A stretch of 64,000 nucleotides of DNA from Streptomyces sp. Je 1-332 (GTDB lineage Bacteria > Actinomycetota > Actinomycetes > Streptomycetales > Streptomycetaceae), in NCBI RefSeq assembly GCF_040730185.1, contig NZ_CP160402.1, positions 62,001 to 126,000 of the forward strand, given 5' to 3'. The position numbers and the translations under genes are program-made. Positions 56,651 to 64,000 of the stretch are shown here, one piece after another (within the stretch, counting starts at the first letter, position 1; every line of letters begins with the position of its first letter). A model generated the notes under the pieces. The model saw nothing but the letters and a program-made list of their open reading frames with translations. It was not told where the DNA came from and made no database searches.

Positions 56651-57790
56651 TCAGCTGTCCCGAAGACCGACCGCCAGTGTCAGTTCAAGGATGCGCTGTG
56701 GCGATGCGAGGTCAGGAAACAGCTCACGCAGTTGCGACAGCCGGTACCGGACCGTCTGGGGGTGGACGAACAGCGCCGCCGCCGCCTCCTCCCGCCTGCC
56801 CTGGTGCAGTAGCCACTCCCGCAACGTCTCCTCCAGCCGCCGCGCTCTGGCGGCGGGCAAGGTCCGCAACGGCGCGAGGGCTCGGGCACGCAGGTCGGCG
56901 AGCGCGTCCGCGTCGGCGCTCAGCACCAGTTCGGGCAGGTGGTCCTCGGTGTCGCGAATGTCAGGGGAGAGCGAGCGTGCGCGTACAGCCCGTGCGTACG
57001 AGTCGGACGCACGAGTCCACGGACGGGCCGGGCCGACCACCGCGGTGCGGTCGGCCAGCTGCCGCAGGAGATGTGATCGGTCGGCATCGGGGACCAGCAG
57101 CAGACCAGTGGCGTCCACGAGGTCGTCGAGGACAAGGGTGCTCGGGTCGAGCGCGCGGTAGGCGGGCCGGGCCTGGGCTGCGGGCAGCAGGACCGCGGTC
57201 AGCGAAACGGGAGGCTGCCACCCGGCCCGTTGCACCGAGGCCAGCAGCACGTCCGGGCTCGCGCCGGCGAGAAGGTCACGGGCCAGGTGTTCCAGGTGGA
57301 GCTCGTGGGCCCTGCCCCGGGCGGCCAGCTCGTCGGCGTGGCCCGCGGCGCTCGCGGCGGAGAGCTCGTCGATGTAGGCGAAGGTCAGCTCGGCGAACTT
57401 GGCGACCTCGGCGGCGGGCAGGCCTGCGGGTACGGCACCAGCTGCCAGGCATCGCCAGGCCACGCGGGCGCCGACGCGGTAGGCGCTGAGCAGGGCGTCC
57501 ATCGAACGGCCGTCCCGTACCTCGCCGCGGCCCAGCTCGTAGGCTGCGTCACCGGCGTCGCCGCCGGTGGCCTTCCCGCTCGCGAGGTCCAGGTAGTGCC
57601 CCAGGGCGGTGCGGACGGCTCGGCGGATGGTGCCGCCCATGCTGCCCGATAGGGCGTTGGCGTAGGGAGGGACCTCGTCGATGATGGCCTGGACGACCTC
57701 GTCCGCGGTGCTCTTCACTGTGGCCCGAAGTGCGGTGACCGTCGTCTCGTCCAAGGCCAGTTCGCTGGCCCTCTGGATTGCATGACTCAC
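56651..57790 (-). CDS. PucR-type helix-turn-helix regulator
   Basis: 379 residues from GTG 57790 (AGGGA eight bases upstream); the frame is open slightly further to 57811. A GGDEF-like/RsbRD-like N-terminal half (VVQAIIDEVPPYANALSGSMGG, ELGRGEVRDGRSMDALLSAYRVGARVAWR) is followed by a CdaR-like middle. The C-terminal PucR helix-turn-helix is typical: LEETLREWLLHQGRREEAAAALFVHPQTVRYRLSQLRELF. It is divergent from a ferredoxin reductase/desaturase pair, the standard streptomycete arrangement in which it controls fatty-acid desaturation. Confidence 0.88.
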   Translation of the reverse strand: MSHAIQRASELALDETTVTALRATVKSTADEVVQAIIDEVPPYANALSGSMGGTIRRAVRTALGHYLDLASGKATGGDAGDAAYELGRGEVRDGRSMDALLSAYRVGARVAWRCLAAGAVPAGLPAAEVAKFAELTFAYIDELSAASAAGHADELAARGRAHELHLEHLARDLLAGASPDVLLASVQRAGWQPPVSLTAVLLPAAQARPAYRALDPSTLVLDDLVDATGLLLVPDADRSHLLRQLADRTAVVGPARPWTRASDSYARAVRARSLSPDIRDTEDHLPELVLSADADALADLRARALAPLRTLPAARARRLEETLREWLLHQGRREEAAAALFVHPQTVRYRLSQLRELFPDLASPQRILELTLAVGLRDS

Positions 57791-57830
57791 GTTTTTGTTC
57801 CCTGCGAACAATTCAGTCGACCAGATTTAC

Positions 57831-57846
57831 GTCCTGCGGTCAGGAC
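57831..57846. promoter_or_regulatory. Inverted repeat in the PucR/desaturase divergent promoter
   Basis: GTCCTG (57831-57836) and CAGGAC (57841-57846) are exact reverse complements with CGGT between, set within direct repeats TTTACG before and after. It lies between the two divergent start codons. Candidate operator for the PucR protein. Confidence 0.45.
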
Positions 57847-57877
57847 TTTACGCCTTGAGGCGCAGCAAGCTGAAGTC

Positions 57878-58933
57878 ATGACGAGTACAGCCCTCCGCAG
57901 CAGGGCGTGGAAACTGCTGGAGATGGTCACGACGCCGCTACTGCCGTCGGACTACCTCGACCTGGTCAGCCCGCTGCGTGCGGGCGCTGACCTGCGTGGG
58001 CGCATCGAGGCCGTGCACCCGGAGACGGGTGACGCCGCGTCTATCGTGATCAGGCTGGGGCGGGGCTGGCGCGGTCACAAGGCCGGTCAGTACATGCGGA
58101 TCGGGGTCGACGTCGACGGGGTGCGCCTGTGGCGCGCCTACTCCATCACCTCGCCGACACACCGCCAGGACGGCCGCGTCACGATCACCGTGAAGGCGAT
58201 CCCGGACGGCAAGGTCAGCAACCACCTGGTCCGCAGGGCGAGACCGGGCACGCTGATCCAGCTCGACCAGCCGACCGGTGACTTCGTGCTGCCAGAGGCC
58301 AAGCCCGCCAAGGTGCTCTACCTGACGGCCGGCAGCGGCATCACGCCCGTGATGGGCATGCTGCGCGACACCGAGTTCGACGACGTCGTCATGGTCCACT
58401 GCGCGCCACAGCCGCAGGACGTGATCTTCCGCAACGAACTGCACGAGCTGGTCGCGGACAAGAAGCTGCGGCTCACCGAGGTGCACACCGACACCGACGG
58501 CATGCTCGACATCGCCCGTCTCGACGAACTCGTACCCGACTGGGCCGAGCGCGAGACCTGGGCCTGCGGGCCAGCGGGCCTGCTCGACGCCGCCGAGAAG
58601 CACTGGAGCGAGCACGGCGTGCCAGAGCGCCTGCACACTGAACGCTTCCGCCCCAGCGTCGTCGTCGCCGGCGATGGCGGCGAGGTCACGTTCAGCACCA
58701 CCGGCAAGACCGTCCACGCAGGCGGCGCGACGCCGTTGCTGGACGTCGGCGAGGAGGCCGGCGTGCTCATGCCCTCCGGGTGCCGCATGGGCATCTGCTT
58801 CGGCTGCGTCACGCCGCTCAAGGCGGGCGCCGTCCGTGACCTGCGCACCGGCGAGATCACCGAGGCCGAGCCCGGCGTCCTCATCCAGACCTGCGTGTCC
58901 GCCGCGGCGGGCCCCTGCGACATCGAACGGTAG
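57878..58933 (+). CDS. Ferredoxin reductase with C-terminal 2Fe-2S domain, desaturase partner
   Basis: 351 residues from ATG 57878. Order of domains: FAD-binding (GQYMRIGVDVDG, RAYSITS), NAD-binding (VLYLTAGSGITPVMGMLRD, WACGPAGLL) and a plant-type [2Fe-2S] ferredoxin (MPSGCRMGICFGCVTPL ... IQTCVS). It supplies electrons to the acyl desaturase encoded seven bases downstream, as Rv3230c does for DesA3 in mycobacteria. Transcription is divergent from the PucR gene. Confidence 0.92.
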   Translation: MTSTALRSRAWKLLEMVTTPLLPSDYLDLVSPLRAGADLRGRIEAVHPETGDAASIVIRLGRGWRGHKAGQYMRIGVDVDGVRLWRAYSITSPTHRQDGRVTITVKAIPDGKVSNHLVRRARPGTLIQLDQPTGDFVLPEAKPAKVLYLTAGSGITPVMGMLRDTEFDDVVMVHCAPQPQDVIFRNELHELVADKKLRLTEVHTDTDGMLDIARLDELVPDWAERETWACGPAGLLDAAEKHWSEHGVPERLHTERFRPSVVVAGDGGEVTFSTTGKTVHAGGATPLLDVGEEAGVLMPSGCRMGICFGCVTPLKAGAVRDLRTGEITEAEPGVLIQTCVSAAAGPCDIER

Positions 58934-58940
58934 GAGCACC

Positions 58941-60059
58941 TTGACCGCCATCGACCCCACCGCCCACCTGACCACGGAGCAGATCGAGGAGCTGGGCCGC
59001 GAGCTGGACGCGATCCGCGACGAGGTGATCGCCGGCCGCGGCGAGAAGGACGCCGCCTACATCCGTAAGGTCATCTCGGCGCAGCGCAAGCTCGAGCTGG
59101 TCAGCAGGGGTGTGTTGCTGTTCTCGATCTTCCCGCCCGCGTGGCTGATCGGCACCGCCGGTCTGTCCGTGGCGAAGATCATGGACAACATGGAGATCGG
59201 CCACAACATCCTGCACGGCCAGTGGGACTGGATGCGGGACCCGAAGATCCACTCCACCACCTGGGATTGGGATCACGTCTCGCCGGCCGACCAGTGGAAG
59301 CACTCGCACAACGAGCTGCACCACACGTACACCAACGTGATCGGCAAGGACAACGACCTCGGCTACGGCATCATGCGCGTCGACGAGGACCAGAAGTGGC
59401 ACCCCTTCCACCTCGGCCAGCCGCTGTGGAACTTCATCAACGCCTGCTTCTTCGAGTACGGCATCGCGGCGTACGACCTGGAGCTCGGCAAGAATCTGCC
59501 CAAGCATCGCCGCAAGAGCCCGGAGTTCCGCGCGCGGGCCAAGGCCGTGGGCCGAAAGATTCGCAAGCAGGTGCTCAAGGACTACGTGATCCACCCGCTG
59601 CTTTCGGGTCCGTCGTTCCTCCCCACGCTCGGCGCCACCTTCACCGCGAACCTGGTCCGCAATCTCTGGACCCACTCGGTGATCATGTGCGGGCACTTCC
59701 CCGAGGGCGTGCAGGTCTTCGAGCGCCGGTCGATCAAGGGCGAGACGCGCGGCCAGTGGTATCTGCGCCAGATGATGGGCTCGGCGAACATCAGCGGCAG
59801 CAAGGCCATGCACTTCATGTCCGGCAACCTGTCGCACCAGATCGAGCACCACCTGTTCCCGGACCTCCCGAGCAACCGTTACGCCGAGGTCGCGGTGAAG
59901 GTGCGCGCGCTGTTCGAGAAGTACGAGCTGGAGTACGTCACCGGGCCGCTGCCCAAGCAGGTGTTCTCCGCGTGGCACAAGGTGTTCCGGCTCTCGCTGC
60001 CGAACAAGAAGCCCAAGGTCACGACGCCGAACCGCGAGCGGAAGCTCGTGGCGGCCTGA
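58941..60059 (+). CDS. Membrane fatty acyl desaturase
   Basis: 372 residues from TTG 58941, preceded by AGGAG. Three His boxes are present: GHNILHGQ (H88, H92), HSHNELHH (H121-H128) and the late HQIEHHLFPDLP. These bind the di-iron centre of acyl-lipid/acyl-CoA desaturases. Hydrophobic segments (FSIFPPAWLIGTAGLSVAKI, NACFFEYGIAAY) anchor it in the membrane. It probably inserts a delta-9-type double bond with electrons from the reductase next to it. Membrane-fluidity control via the PucR regulator is inferred. Confidence 0.92.
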   Translation: MTAIDPTAHLTTEQIEELGRELDAIRDEVIAGRGEKDAAYIRKVISAQRKLELVSRGVLLFSIFPPAWLIGTAGLSVAKIMDNMEIGHNILHGQWDWMRDPKIHSTTWDWDHVSPADQWKHSHNELHHTYTNVIGKDNDLGYGIMRVDEDQKWHPFHLGQPLWNFINACFFEYGIAAYDLELGKNLPKHRRKSPEFRARAKAVGRKIRKQVLKDYVIHPLLSGPSFLPTLGATFTANLVRNLWTHSVIMCGHFPEGVQVFERRSIKGETRGQWYLRQMMGSANISGSKAMHFMSGNLSHQIEHHLFPDLPSNRYAEVAVKVRALFEKYELEYVTGPLPKQVFSAWHKVFRLSLPNKKPKVTTPNRERKLVAA

Positions 60060-60481
60060 GCCCCGGCCCTGGGCCCCGGCCCTGGACCCTGACTGGAGAC
60101 TTCGGTCCGGGCGATCCTGATGGCGCCTCGCTCCTCTGTTCTTTCTTGCAGCGGGCCGGGCAGTGTCTCGCCATGCGGCGACGCCGGTCGTGGGCGGTAC
60201 GCCCAGGTGGCGGTCGAGCATGTCGGGCGCCGTCCCTTCCTTGAATGAAGCTGCGGGACGTCAGTCGTTTGGACGAAACCCGCAGCGCCGGGTCGCCGCG
60301 TCAGACAAGGTTCTTGACCTGCAGAAACGCCTACCCGACCGCCCGAGCGGGCTTGAAGAGAGCCCGTGGGACGCGCGAGCTGGAGTGCAGGACGGCCCAC
60401 AGGAGGCTGTTCTCGAAGCAGATCGCGTTGCCGGGCAGCGCACAGGCGCTGTGCCCCGTTCCACCGGGAGGTCACTGCATC
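60060..60481. other. Intergenic stretch without a supported gene
   Basis: Right after the desaturase stop is a short direct repeat (CCCCGGCCCTGG twice at 60061-60084). The remaining 400 bases show open frames but none with protein-like content or a ribosome site. Confidence 0.3.
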
Positions 60482-60943
60482 ATGGGTGCCATATCCGTTG
60501 TCGTCACCGCTGCTGCTGGCGCGGCCATCATCAGCATCGCCGCCCCGGCGGTGCAGGCCACCGACAGCTCCGCCTGCGGGCGAGCCGAGATCGCTGCGCA
60601 GCAGGCTGAGACCGACTACAGGGCGGCGCTGAAGACGTACCAGGCGATCGTCGATGAAGGGGGCCACCCCGATCAGTCCCGGCGCGACAACGTGGACCGA
60701 CTCAAGTCTGAGTCCGCATTCTTCTCCACTCAGGCGGCCCGCTGCCCCGGCCCCCACCAGACGCCCACAGCCACCACACATGCCGGGCTGGGCGGCCCGA
60801 ACCAGGAGCGCTACGGCCCCGCGTTGGCCGGTTCCACGATCGTCGCCCTGGCCGGCGCCTACGGTCCGGCGATGGCCGGCTCCGCACTTGTCGCAGTGGC
60901 GGGGAGCCTGCTTCTGCTCATGTGGCGGCGAGACCGCTCCTGA
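60482..60943 (+). CDS. Small exported, C-terminally anchored protein
   Basis: 153 residues from ATG 60482 (GGGAGG about ten bases before). A signal peptide (VVTAAAGAAIISIAAPAVQA) is followed by a charged helical mature part with two Cys (SSACGRAEIAAQQAE, STQAARCPGPH), a Thr/Pro/Gly linker, and a C-terminal helix ending in a basic tail (LVAVAGSLLLLMWRRDRS). That end resembles a cell-wall or membrane anchor, though no LPxTG-type sortase motif is visible. It lies 75 bases before a two-component system and could be its sensory or regulated partner. Confidence 0.65.
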   Translation: MGAISVVVTAAAGAAIISIAAPAVQATDSSACGRAEIAAQQAETDYRAALKTYQAIVDEGGHPDQSRRDNVDRLKSESAFFSTQAARCPGPHQTPTATTHAGLGGPNQERYGPALAGSTIVALAGAYGPAMAGSALVAVAGSLLLLMWRRDRS

Positions 60944-61018
60944 CCAGCCGCTGAAGCCGCTGTAGCACCCGGCACCCCGCTCATGGTCTGCCGGGCACCC
61001 GTCGGAAGTAGGAGCTGG

Positions 61019-61693
61019 ATGCCGATCACAGTGGTCATCGCGGACGACCAGGAGATGGTCCGCAGAGGATTCCGGATGATCCTGGAGGCGACCCCCGGAA
61101 TCGAAGTGCTCGCCGACGTCGCAGACGGCCAGGAAGCGCTGGAGGCCGCACGTGCACTTGCGCCCGACATCATGCTCCTGGACATCCGCATGCCGGGTAT
61201 GGACGGACTCGAAGTCAATCGGCGCCTGCGCCAGGCAGATCACAACAAGGAAAGTGAACGCTCCTCACCGAAGGTCGTCATCATCACCACGTTCAATGAC
61301 GACGAATACGTGCGCACGGCGCTGCGCGACGGAGTCTCCGGTTTCCTCCTCAAAGACTCCAGCCCTGCCCTGCTCGTCGAAGCGGTCCACGCGGCAGCCG
61401 CGGGCGACTCCCTGATCTCACCAGCCATCACTGTGCGCCTGCTCGAGCAGATGGCGCAACAGCCCGGTGCGCTCAGGGCGTTTCAGCCTGCCGAACCACT
61501 GACACCGCGAGAGGTGGATGTTGTCCGTCGCCTGGCGCGCGGCCTCACCAACGCGGAGATAGCCGAGGACCTCTTCCTGTCCGTGTCCACCGTCAAAGCC
61601 CACCTCGCGCACATTCAGACCAAGCTCGACGTACGCAACCGTGTAGAGATCGCCGTCTGGGCATGGGAGGCGGGCCTGTGCACCACCGATTGA
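61019..61693 (+). CDS. NarL/LuxR-type response regulator
   Basis: 224 residues from ATG 61019 (AGGAG six bases before). The receiver domain has D9-D10, the phosphoacceptor D55 (IMLLDIRMPGMDG), the Thr in IITTF and the Lys in LLKDSSP. A LuxR helix-turn-helix ends the protein (LTPREVDVVRRLARGLTNAE, DLFLSVSTVKAHLAHIQTKL). It is upstream of the histidine kinase gene, the reverse of the usual kinase-first order. The regulon is unknown. Confidence 0.93.
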   Translation: MPITVVIADDQEMVRRGFRMILEATPGIEVLADVADGQEALEAARALAPDIMLLDIRMPGMDGLEVNRRLRQADHNKESERSSPKVVIITTFNDDEYVRTALRDGVSGFLLKDSSPALLVEAVHAAAAGDSLISPAITVRLLEQMAQQPGALRAFQPAEPLTPREVDVVRRLARGLTNAEIAEDLFLSVSTVKAHLAHIQTKLDVRNRVEIAVWAWEAGLCTTD

Positions 61694-61793
61694 CACACGC
61701 GCACGGCCCCGCGTGCGATCTCTCGTGTCCCGCCCCCTCGTGTCCCGCTGTCACGCGCCACAACGCGCAGGAGAGCCTTGCCTGGTGCAGCAC

Positions 61794-62957
61794 ATGACGC
61801 TGGTGGAACGCTTTTCACGCCTCCCGGCCCGCAACCCCAGGGTGATGATCGCCTCGGGGATCGTCTTGCTCGGCCTCATCACCATCGATGCGGTCTTCCT
61901 CGAGAGGCTGCCCTCGGCGGAACTCGCCCTCGCCATCGGCTCATCCATCGTGTGCAGTCTGTGTGCCATCCCCGGCACCCCCGTCCCGCTCGCCGTGCGC
62001 GGCACAGTCGCCGCCGTCGTTTCGTGGGGCGTCACGTTGTACTTCATCGTTGGAAGCGATGAGAGCGGGGTGTGGGGAATCGGGGAAATCGCGGCGCTCC
62101 TGCTTCTGTTGTGCAGTGTCTGCTGGCGGGCCTCGGATCGCACCGCCACCATCTTGGCGCCCGCGTTGGCGCTCGCCTGCATGGCCGTGCCGACACGTGA
62201 TGCCAACCCGCAGGAGTGGACCCTTGCCATCTCACTCATCACCCTGATCGTCGCGACGTTCTCCATCCTCCTGCGGGCACAGAGACAACGACGTTTCCGT
62301 GATCTCGCCGAAACACGCTCCGTCGAACGCAGAGCCCTGGCACGGGAGTTGCACGATGTGGTCGCTCACCACATCACCGGCATCATCGTTCAGGCGAAGG
62401 CGATCCGCTTCGTAGGAGCGCAAGGGCAAGTACCGGATGACGCCCTGGAACGCATCGAGACGGAAGCCGCCGAAGCGCTCAATGCGATGAAACGGCTCGT
62501 GGCGGTCATGCGCCGAACCGGCGACCGCGAGAACACGGGCCCTCTTGCCCCCACAGGGCTCGGCGGACTGCCCCAGGTGGCTCGGGATTTCGCCCGCACT
62601 GGACCACCGGTAGAACTCGACATCGCACCCGGTGTCGAGTCAGGACTTCCGGCTGACGTTCGCGCCGGGGTTCACCGGATCGTCCGCGAGGCGCTGACCA
62701 ACATCCGCAAACACGCAGCCGACGCCACCCTCGTGCGCATCTCACTGCGCGAGCTGCCCACCGGGCTCGAACTGAAAGTCGTCAACGACGGCCACCGTGC
62801 AGCCGGCCTCCCGCCTCGCGCCCGAGGTGGGGGCTTCGGGCTGGAAGGCATGCGCGAGAGGGCAGCCGCCATGGCAGGACGCCTGGACGCCGGCCCCACT
62901 GACGAAGGCGGCTGGCAGGTACGGGCCCTCCTCCCCCTGCGGCCTCCCGGCGCGTGA
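61794..62957 (+). CDS. Histidine kinase (HisKA_3/NarX-like)
   Basis: 387 residues from ATG 61794; GTG 61785 is possible. Five to six N-terminal helices (VMIASGIVLLGLITIDAVFL, LALAIGSSIVCSLC, AAVVSWGVTLYFIV, ALLLLLCSVCW, LAISLITLIVATFSILL) are followed by the HisKA_3 site ARELHDVVAHHITGIIVQ (H187). The ATPase domain has HRIVREALTNIRKHA (N-box), and the G-box GGGFGLEGMRERAAAMAG. No extracellular sensor domain is apparent, so it senses at or within the membrane. It partners with the response regulator 100 bases upstream. Confidence 0.92.
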   Translation: MTLVERFSRLPARNPRVMIASGIVLLGLITIDAVFLERLPSAELALAIGSSIVCSLCAIPGTPVPLAVRGTVAAVVSWGVTLYFIVGSDESGVWGIGEIAALLLLLCSVCWRASDRTATILAPALALACMAVPTRDANPQEWTLAISLITLIVATFSILLRAQRQRRFRDLAETRSVERRALARELHDVVAHHITGIIVQAKAIRFVGAQGQVPDDALERIETEAAEALNAMKRLVAVMRRTGDRENTGPLAPTGLGGLPQVARDFARTGPPVELDIAPGVESGLPADVRAGVHRIVREALTNIRKHAADATLVRISLRELPTGLELKVVNDGHRAAGLPPRARGGGFGLEGMRERAAAMAGRLDAGPTDEGGWQVRALLPLRPPGA

Positions 62958-63050
62958 TCCGTCTCGCTCTGCCGACTTTCCGAACGGGTCGAGGAGAGGG
63001 ACGAGTAGGTCTCCTACCGAGGGAACTCGCACTGGCTCCATGAGCGAACC

Positions 63051-63094
63051 TCCGCCCCGTGCCCGTGCCTTCGAAGGCACGGGCACGGGGCGGA
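63051..63094. terminator. 44-bp perfect palindrome, bidirectional terminator
   Basis: The sequence is self-complementary over 44 bases, centred on TTCGAA, with arms TCCGCCCCGTGCCCGTGCC and its complement. It lies between the convergent kinase and small secreted-protein genes, so it can stop transcription from both. The remaining bases to 63153 hold no gene. Confidence 0.8.
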
Positions 63095-63153
63095 TGATGG
63101 TGACTGCTGGGTGCGCTGCGGATCTGGGCGCTAGGTCCTGCCACCTGGCTGGC

Positions 63154-63558
63154 TCAGCCTGTGGCCGGGCTGGGGGTCGGGCCATCATCGGGCGTCGGGT
63201 TCGGCGTCGGCGTCGGGCTCGGCGTCGGGTTGTCGATGATGTGGGCCTTGGTCCGCCACTTGACGACCTTGCCGTTGCTGTACACCTTCGTGTGGACCAT
63301 GAACTTCCCATCGAATTCGGTGTACTCCTTCACCACACGCACCGGGCGGGGCTTCTTCTTGTTCTGGCCCTTCTTCTTGCCGACGGCGGCGGCAGACTGG
63401 CCCCCATCGCTGTTCGGGGCTTTCTGGCTGACGGTGCTCGATGTCGACGAAGGCGCCGGCGCGGCCATGGATTCGACCGCGGGAACCAGGGACAGACTGC
63501 CCAGCGCGGCAACGACGATGCCGGCGCGCACGGTGCGACGAGACAGAGCAGAACGCAT
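63154..63558 (-). CDS. Small secreted basic protein with Thr/Pro-rich tail
   Basis: 134 residues from ATG 63558 (GAAGGG upstream); the frame is open further to 63666 but without a start signal. A signal peptide (TVRAGIVVAALGSLSLVPAV, then SMAAPAP) is followed by a Ser/Thr linker, a Lys-rich segment (GKKKGQNKKKPRPVRVV), a short conserved-looking beta region (EYTEFDGKFMVHTKVYSNG) and a Pro/Thr repeat (PTPSPTPTPNPTP). No Cys. Likely cell-wall or extracellular. The family is not recognised. Confidence 0.7.
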   Translation of the reverse strand: MRSALSRRTVRAGIVVAALGSLSLVPAVESMAAPAPSSTSSTVSQKAPNSDGGQSAAAVGKKKGQNKKKPRPVRVVKEYTEFDGKFMVHTKVYSNGKVVKWRTKAHIIDNPTPSPTPTPNPTPDDGPTPSPATG

Positions 63559-64000
63559 GATGTTTCCCTTCAGAGGCCTGGCGGTACGTGGTGCACCGCG
63601 CAGAACGGTTCGGTGGTCGTCGGCCGGCCCACCCCCCCTGCTTGCGGGCCGACCGACATCTACCAACGTAGGAAACCGGGCGCTCCTGCCGCTTCAGCCC
63701 TTTGGCCAAGGAATGGGCAACCGAAAGTACTGAGACAGGGCGGCAGGCCGCACCGGGGGATGACGGATGATTCGCCGGTCCAGGAGGCGCGCGCGGTGAA
63801 GGGCGGCCTGCTGCTCTTCTCAGCCCCGGGCAGCGACTTCTTGATGCGCTCGGACCGTGTCCCGCGCGCCGCGCTCCCGCCAACCGCACCCGGTTCTATC
63901 TGCACGACTCGCCAACATGTCTCCTTCACCAGGGTGGCTAGGAGGCGCGAGCGCCGTGGCATGGTGATCCGGAGTTCACGGCCGGACAGCGCAGGGAGAA
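63559..64000. other. Window end without a supported gene
   Basis: The stretch is mostly the upstream region of the secreted-protein gene. A minus-strand frame at 63660-63962 (100 codons) has no protein-like content. The strong AAGGAG at about 63930 on the minus strand is followed only by a very short frame. Confidence 0.3.

Noticed and set aside
63660..63962. 100-codon minus-strand frame at the window end
   Set aside because: No domain or hydrophobic pattern; the region is better explained as upstream sequence of the secreted-protein gene.
1..64000. CRISPR arrays, tRNA or rRNA genes
   Set aside because: No regularly spaced repeats with unique spacers, and no T-loop/acceptor pattern, were found on either strand by eye.

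Overview
The window looks like chromosome of a high-GC actinomycete, almost certainly Streptomyces. GTG and TTG starts are common. Neighbouring genes are often joined by 4-base ATGA or GTGA overlaps. Families typical of streptomycetes appear throughout (DUF5959, TetR/MFS pairs, PAS-LuxR and PucR regulators, SPASM radical SAM, P450 operons). No tRNA, rRNA or CRISPR array was seen. The many gene remnants, transposase scraps and small repeats suggest an accessory chromosomal region rather than a conserved core.

Layout. 0-2 kb: the end of an EF-hand gene, two gene remnants and an LppX-like lipoprotein. 2-14.6 kb: an anaerobic respiration block. A nitronate monooxygenase and a YwiC-like membrane protein point left. 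To the right is a translationally coupled operon narG-narH-narJ-narI-radical SAM-hemY, preceded by a perfect DosR/DevR-type palindrome. narH has an in-frame TAG, after which its frame stays open to the narJ start. 14.6-24.3 kb: a tryptophan 2,3-dioxygenase-family gene, MFS transporters, OsmC, a divergent TetR/DHA2 pair with two palindromic operators, an Asp23 protein, DUF3592, and several pseudogenes. 24.6-27 kb: a short UvrA paralogue. 27-30 kb: a minisatellite, a broken dihydrofolate-reductase-like gene, and a 1.5-kb unit (LysR + DoxX) enclosed by 46-bp inverted repeats and flanked by a 5-bp direct repeat.

29.8-36.3 kb: the most promising candidate for an undescribed system. A PAS-PAS-LuxR regulator is divergent from a three-gene operon: an ATP-grasp ligase, a dikinase whose domain order resembles glucan water dikinase, and an MFS transporter. 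A 26-bp perfect palindrome lies midway between the divergent starts. 36.4-39.6 kb: a secreted HAD-like protein, an F420-type oxidoreductase, a MmcQ/YjbR protein, and sirtuin, TetR and transposase scraps. 39.5-43.2 kb: a secreted RHS-repeat protein followed by a 43-residue membrane peptide gene.

44.2-49 kb: a complete P450 operon (ferredoxin, ferredoxin reductase, P450, carboxymuconolactone-decarboxylase-like protein, SDR) with a divergent TetR. The reductase carries a 15-bp duplication inside its NAD-binding motif. 49.3-56.2 kb: a carboxylesterase/TetR pair, small hypothetical genes (one apparently starting at ATT), a mycothiol-dependent enzyme, transposase debris and a thioredoxin-fold protein with a degenerate active site. 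56.6-60 kb: a PucR-type regulator divergent from a ferredoxin-reductase/acyl-desaturase pair. 60.4-64 kb: a small exported protein, a response regulator/histidine kinase pair, a 44-bp perfect palindrome that should act as a bidirectional terminator, and a small secreted protein. All family calls are from reading the translations; no database search was run.
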